Position numbers and translations under genes: made by a program. This document shows positions 4,434 through 5,394 of a stretch of 5,394 nt of DNA, in pieces. Location: NCBI RefSeq assembly GCF_016785185.1, contig NZ_JAEKDY010000166.1, one strand, 5' to 3'. The DNA is from Heyndrickxia sporothermodurans (lineage in GTDB: Bacteria; Bacillota; Bacilli; Bacillales; Bacillaceae_C). Below the pieces are notes generated by a model that saw only the letters and a program-made list of their open reading frames with translations, did no database searches and was not told the origin of the DNA. How positions within the stretch are numbered: the stretch's first letter is position 1; every line of letters starts with the position of its first letter.

Positions 4434-4483
4434 TTATCCTTAAATTTTTGTTTTTAATTGTTGGGAAAATTGACGGATAATAT

Positions 4484-4509
4484 AAAAAACTGCCTGCGAG
4501 GGCAGCTCT
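4484..4509 (-). terminator. Intrinsic terminator of the ABC permease gene
   Basis: On the minus strand CTGCC (4505-4501) pairs with GGCAG (4494-4490) around a 6-nt loop, with weaker outer pairs, followed by six T (4489-4484). It starts within a few bases of the permease stop codon, so the permease is the last gene of its transcript. Confidence 0.9.
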
Positions 4510-5244
4510 TTATGATAAATTACTTGGCAATACCTCTTGATTATTCCCTTGAAATTTATTCCTTCCTTTATCCTTCTTATGAGTTGTATCTAAACGTTTC
4601 TCTAATGCCCGAGAAAGAAGTGATAATGCATAATTAACAACAAAATACATTAGGGCTACCATAATGATAATCGGAATGATTTGATTTCCGCCTTTTGGGC
4701 CGCTATAGATACCTTGTGCATTATGAAGAAGTTCCGGTAAAGCAATAATTACTGCTAAGGAGGTATCTTTTAACAATGAAATAAATTGACTAACTAATGG
4801 AGGTATCATTCTTTTTAATGCTTGTGGAAGAATGATATGCCACATCGTTTGTACGTAATTTAATCCGGAAGACCTTGATGCCTCAATTTGTCCTTTTTCA
4901 ATAGAGTTTAAACCGCTTCGGACGATTTCAGATATCATTGCCGATTCGAAAATCGTTAATGCAGCAATAGCTGCTGTCATAACCCCCATTTTAATTCCTA
5001 CTTCAGGCAGTGCGAAATAAGTAAAAAAGATAATTAATATTAAGGGAAGATTACGTATTGCCTCAACGAGAACAGCGACTATTTTTGAAAAAACAGGTAT
5101 TTTTGCATATCTAAATATTCCAAGAAGGCTTCCTATAACAAAACTTAAAATAATTGATATAAAAGCAACTTCTAATGTAACTAAAAAACCTTTAAGTAAG
5201 TAGCTAATGTTTCCACTGGAGTACGCGCCTACAAAATCCATCAT
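4510..5244 (-). CDS. Polar amino-acid ABC transporter permease, GlnP/HisM type
   Basis: Membrane subunit of an ABC importer for polar amino acids (His/Glu/Gln/Arg class), which works with a binding protein and an ATPase not present in this window. Five hydrophobic segments lie at about 17-43, 55-80, 86-105, 150-172 and 188-213. The cytoplasmic loop that docks the ATPase carries the EAA-type motif EASRSSGLNYVQTMWHIILP (121-140) with the usual Gly at 127. EAIRNLPLIL (61-70) and LKDTSLAVII (158-167) are also typical of this subfamily. The protein is 244 residues, longer than the usual 215-225: the last 26 or so form a charged tail (from about 218, THKKDKGRNK and onward) outside the conserved domain. 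Two ATGs are adjacent (5244-5242 and 5241-5239); the ribosome site is 4 bases from the first and 7 from the second, so the second is as likely a start. A terminator follows directly. About 150 bp upstream contains no gene, unlike the tight spacing usual in glnQHMP-type operons. Substrate unknown. Confidence 0.93.
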   Translation of the reverse strand: MMDFVGAYSSGNISYLLKGFLVTLEVAFISIILSFVIGSLLGIFRYAKIPVFSKIVAVLVEAIRNLPLILIIFFTYFALPEVGIKMGVMTAAIAALTIFESAMISEIVRSGLNSIEKGQIEASRSSGLNYVQTMWHIILPQALKRMIPPLVSQFISLLKDTSLAVIIALPELLHNAQGIYSGPKGGNQIIPIIIMVALMYFVVNYALSLLSRALEKRLDTTHKKDKGRNKFQGNNQEVLPSNLS

Positions 5245-5248
5245 TTAT

Positions 5249-5256
5249 CCCCCCTC
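5249..5256 (-). promoter_or_regulatory. Ribosome site of the permease gene
   Basis: GAGGGGGG on the minus strand lies 4 bases from the first ATG and 7 from the second. The spacing slightly favours the second ATG (5241-5239) as the start, which would shorten the protein by one residue. Confidence 0.65.
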
Positions 5257-5351
5257 TTTTAATAGCTCGTATTGTCAAAACATCTATAGTAAAAAGTTAA
5301 TAATTCCTTGATTTAAAGAGCTTCACAAGCAAAAAACTTGCCACCCCCTGA

Positions 5352-5393
5352 AACCTAAGGATAATTGAGGTTACCACACACACAATACCTTAG
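5352..5393. repeat. Overlapping inverted repeats upstream of the permease
   Basis: CTAAGG (5355-5360) is complementary to CCTTAG (5388-5393), and AACCT (5352-5356) is complementary to AGGTT (5368-5372). The two pairings share bases and exclude each other. No T-tract, known riboswitch or gene end was recognised in 5257-5394, and no good sigma-A promoter was found. The arms are short, so chance is likely. Confidence 0.25.
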
Positions 5394-5394
5394 A

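Overview
The window looks like chromosomal DNA from a low-GC Bacillota of the Bacillaceae type. The pointers are AT-rich intergenic DNA, strong GGAGG-type ribosome sites, intrinsic terminators with T-tracts, a T-box leader, a ProRS of the short archaeal/eukaryotic-like form, and a YodB/CatR-like HxlR regulator. No phage, plasmid or complete insertion sequence was recognised.

Layout. At the left edge (1-137) an AT-rich segment with several inverted repeats leads to an HxlR-family redox-type repressor gene (138-467, +), closed by an intrinsic terminator (474-506). A stretch of about 0.7-1 kb with no established gene follows. It holds a 22-bp perfect palindrome (599-620), a degenerate T-tract-rich repeat of 20-21 nt (683-780), and a regular 52-bp tandem array of nearly nine copies (818-1273). 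A previously unlisted small minus-strand ORF with a good ribosome site (1215-1385) reads into the last copy of the array. The array lies between convergent genes and is fenced by terminators on both sides.

The rest is on the minus strand. In transcription order it reads: a polar amino-acid ABC permease (5244-4510) with its own terminator, an AI-2E/PerM family membrane protein (4289-3267), and prolyl-tRNA synthetase (2945-1509). The synthetase is preceded by a consensus sigma-A promoter and a complete proline T-box leader (specifier CCU, T-box sequence, competing terminator). proS is therefore expected to be induced when uncharged tRNA-Pro accumulates. The amino-acid permease and T-box-controlled proS both concern amino-acid supply, but they have separate signals and nothing shows a shared operon. 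The AI-2E gene has no visible terminator and ends 11 bp before the proS promoter, so read-through into the T-box is possible.

The most unusual part is the 52-bp array. Each unit carries complementary 7-mers that can form hairpins in two alternative registers. The period is close to five helical turns. Two sequence types are mixed in a non-simple order. On the minus strand the array forms a chain of short ORFs linked by ATGA stop/start overlaps, beginning with the small ORF. I regard the array as a real and striking structure. Its coding chain is an interesting but unproven consequence.
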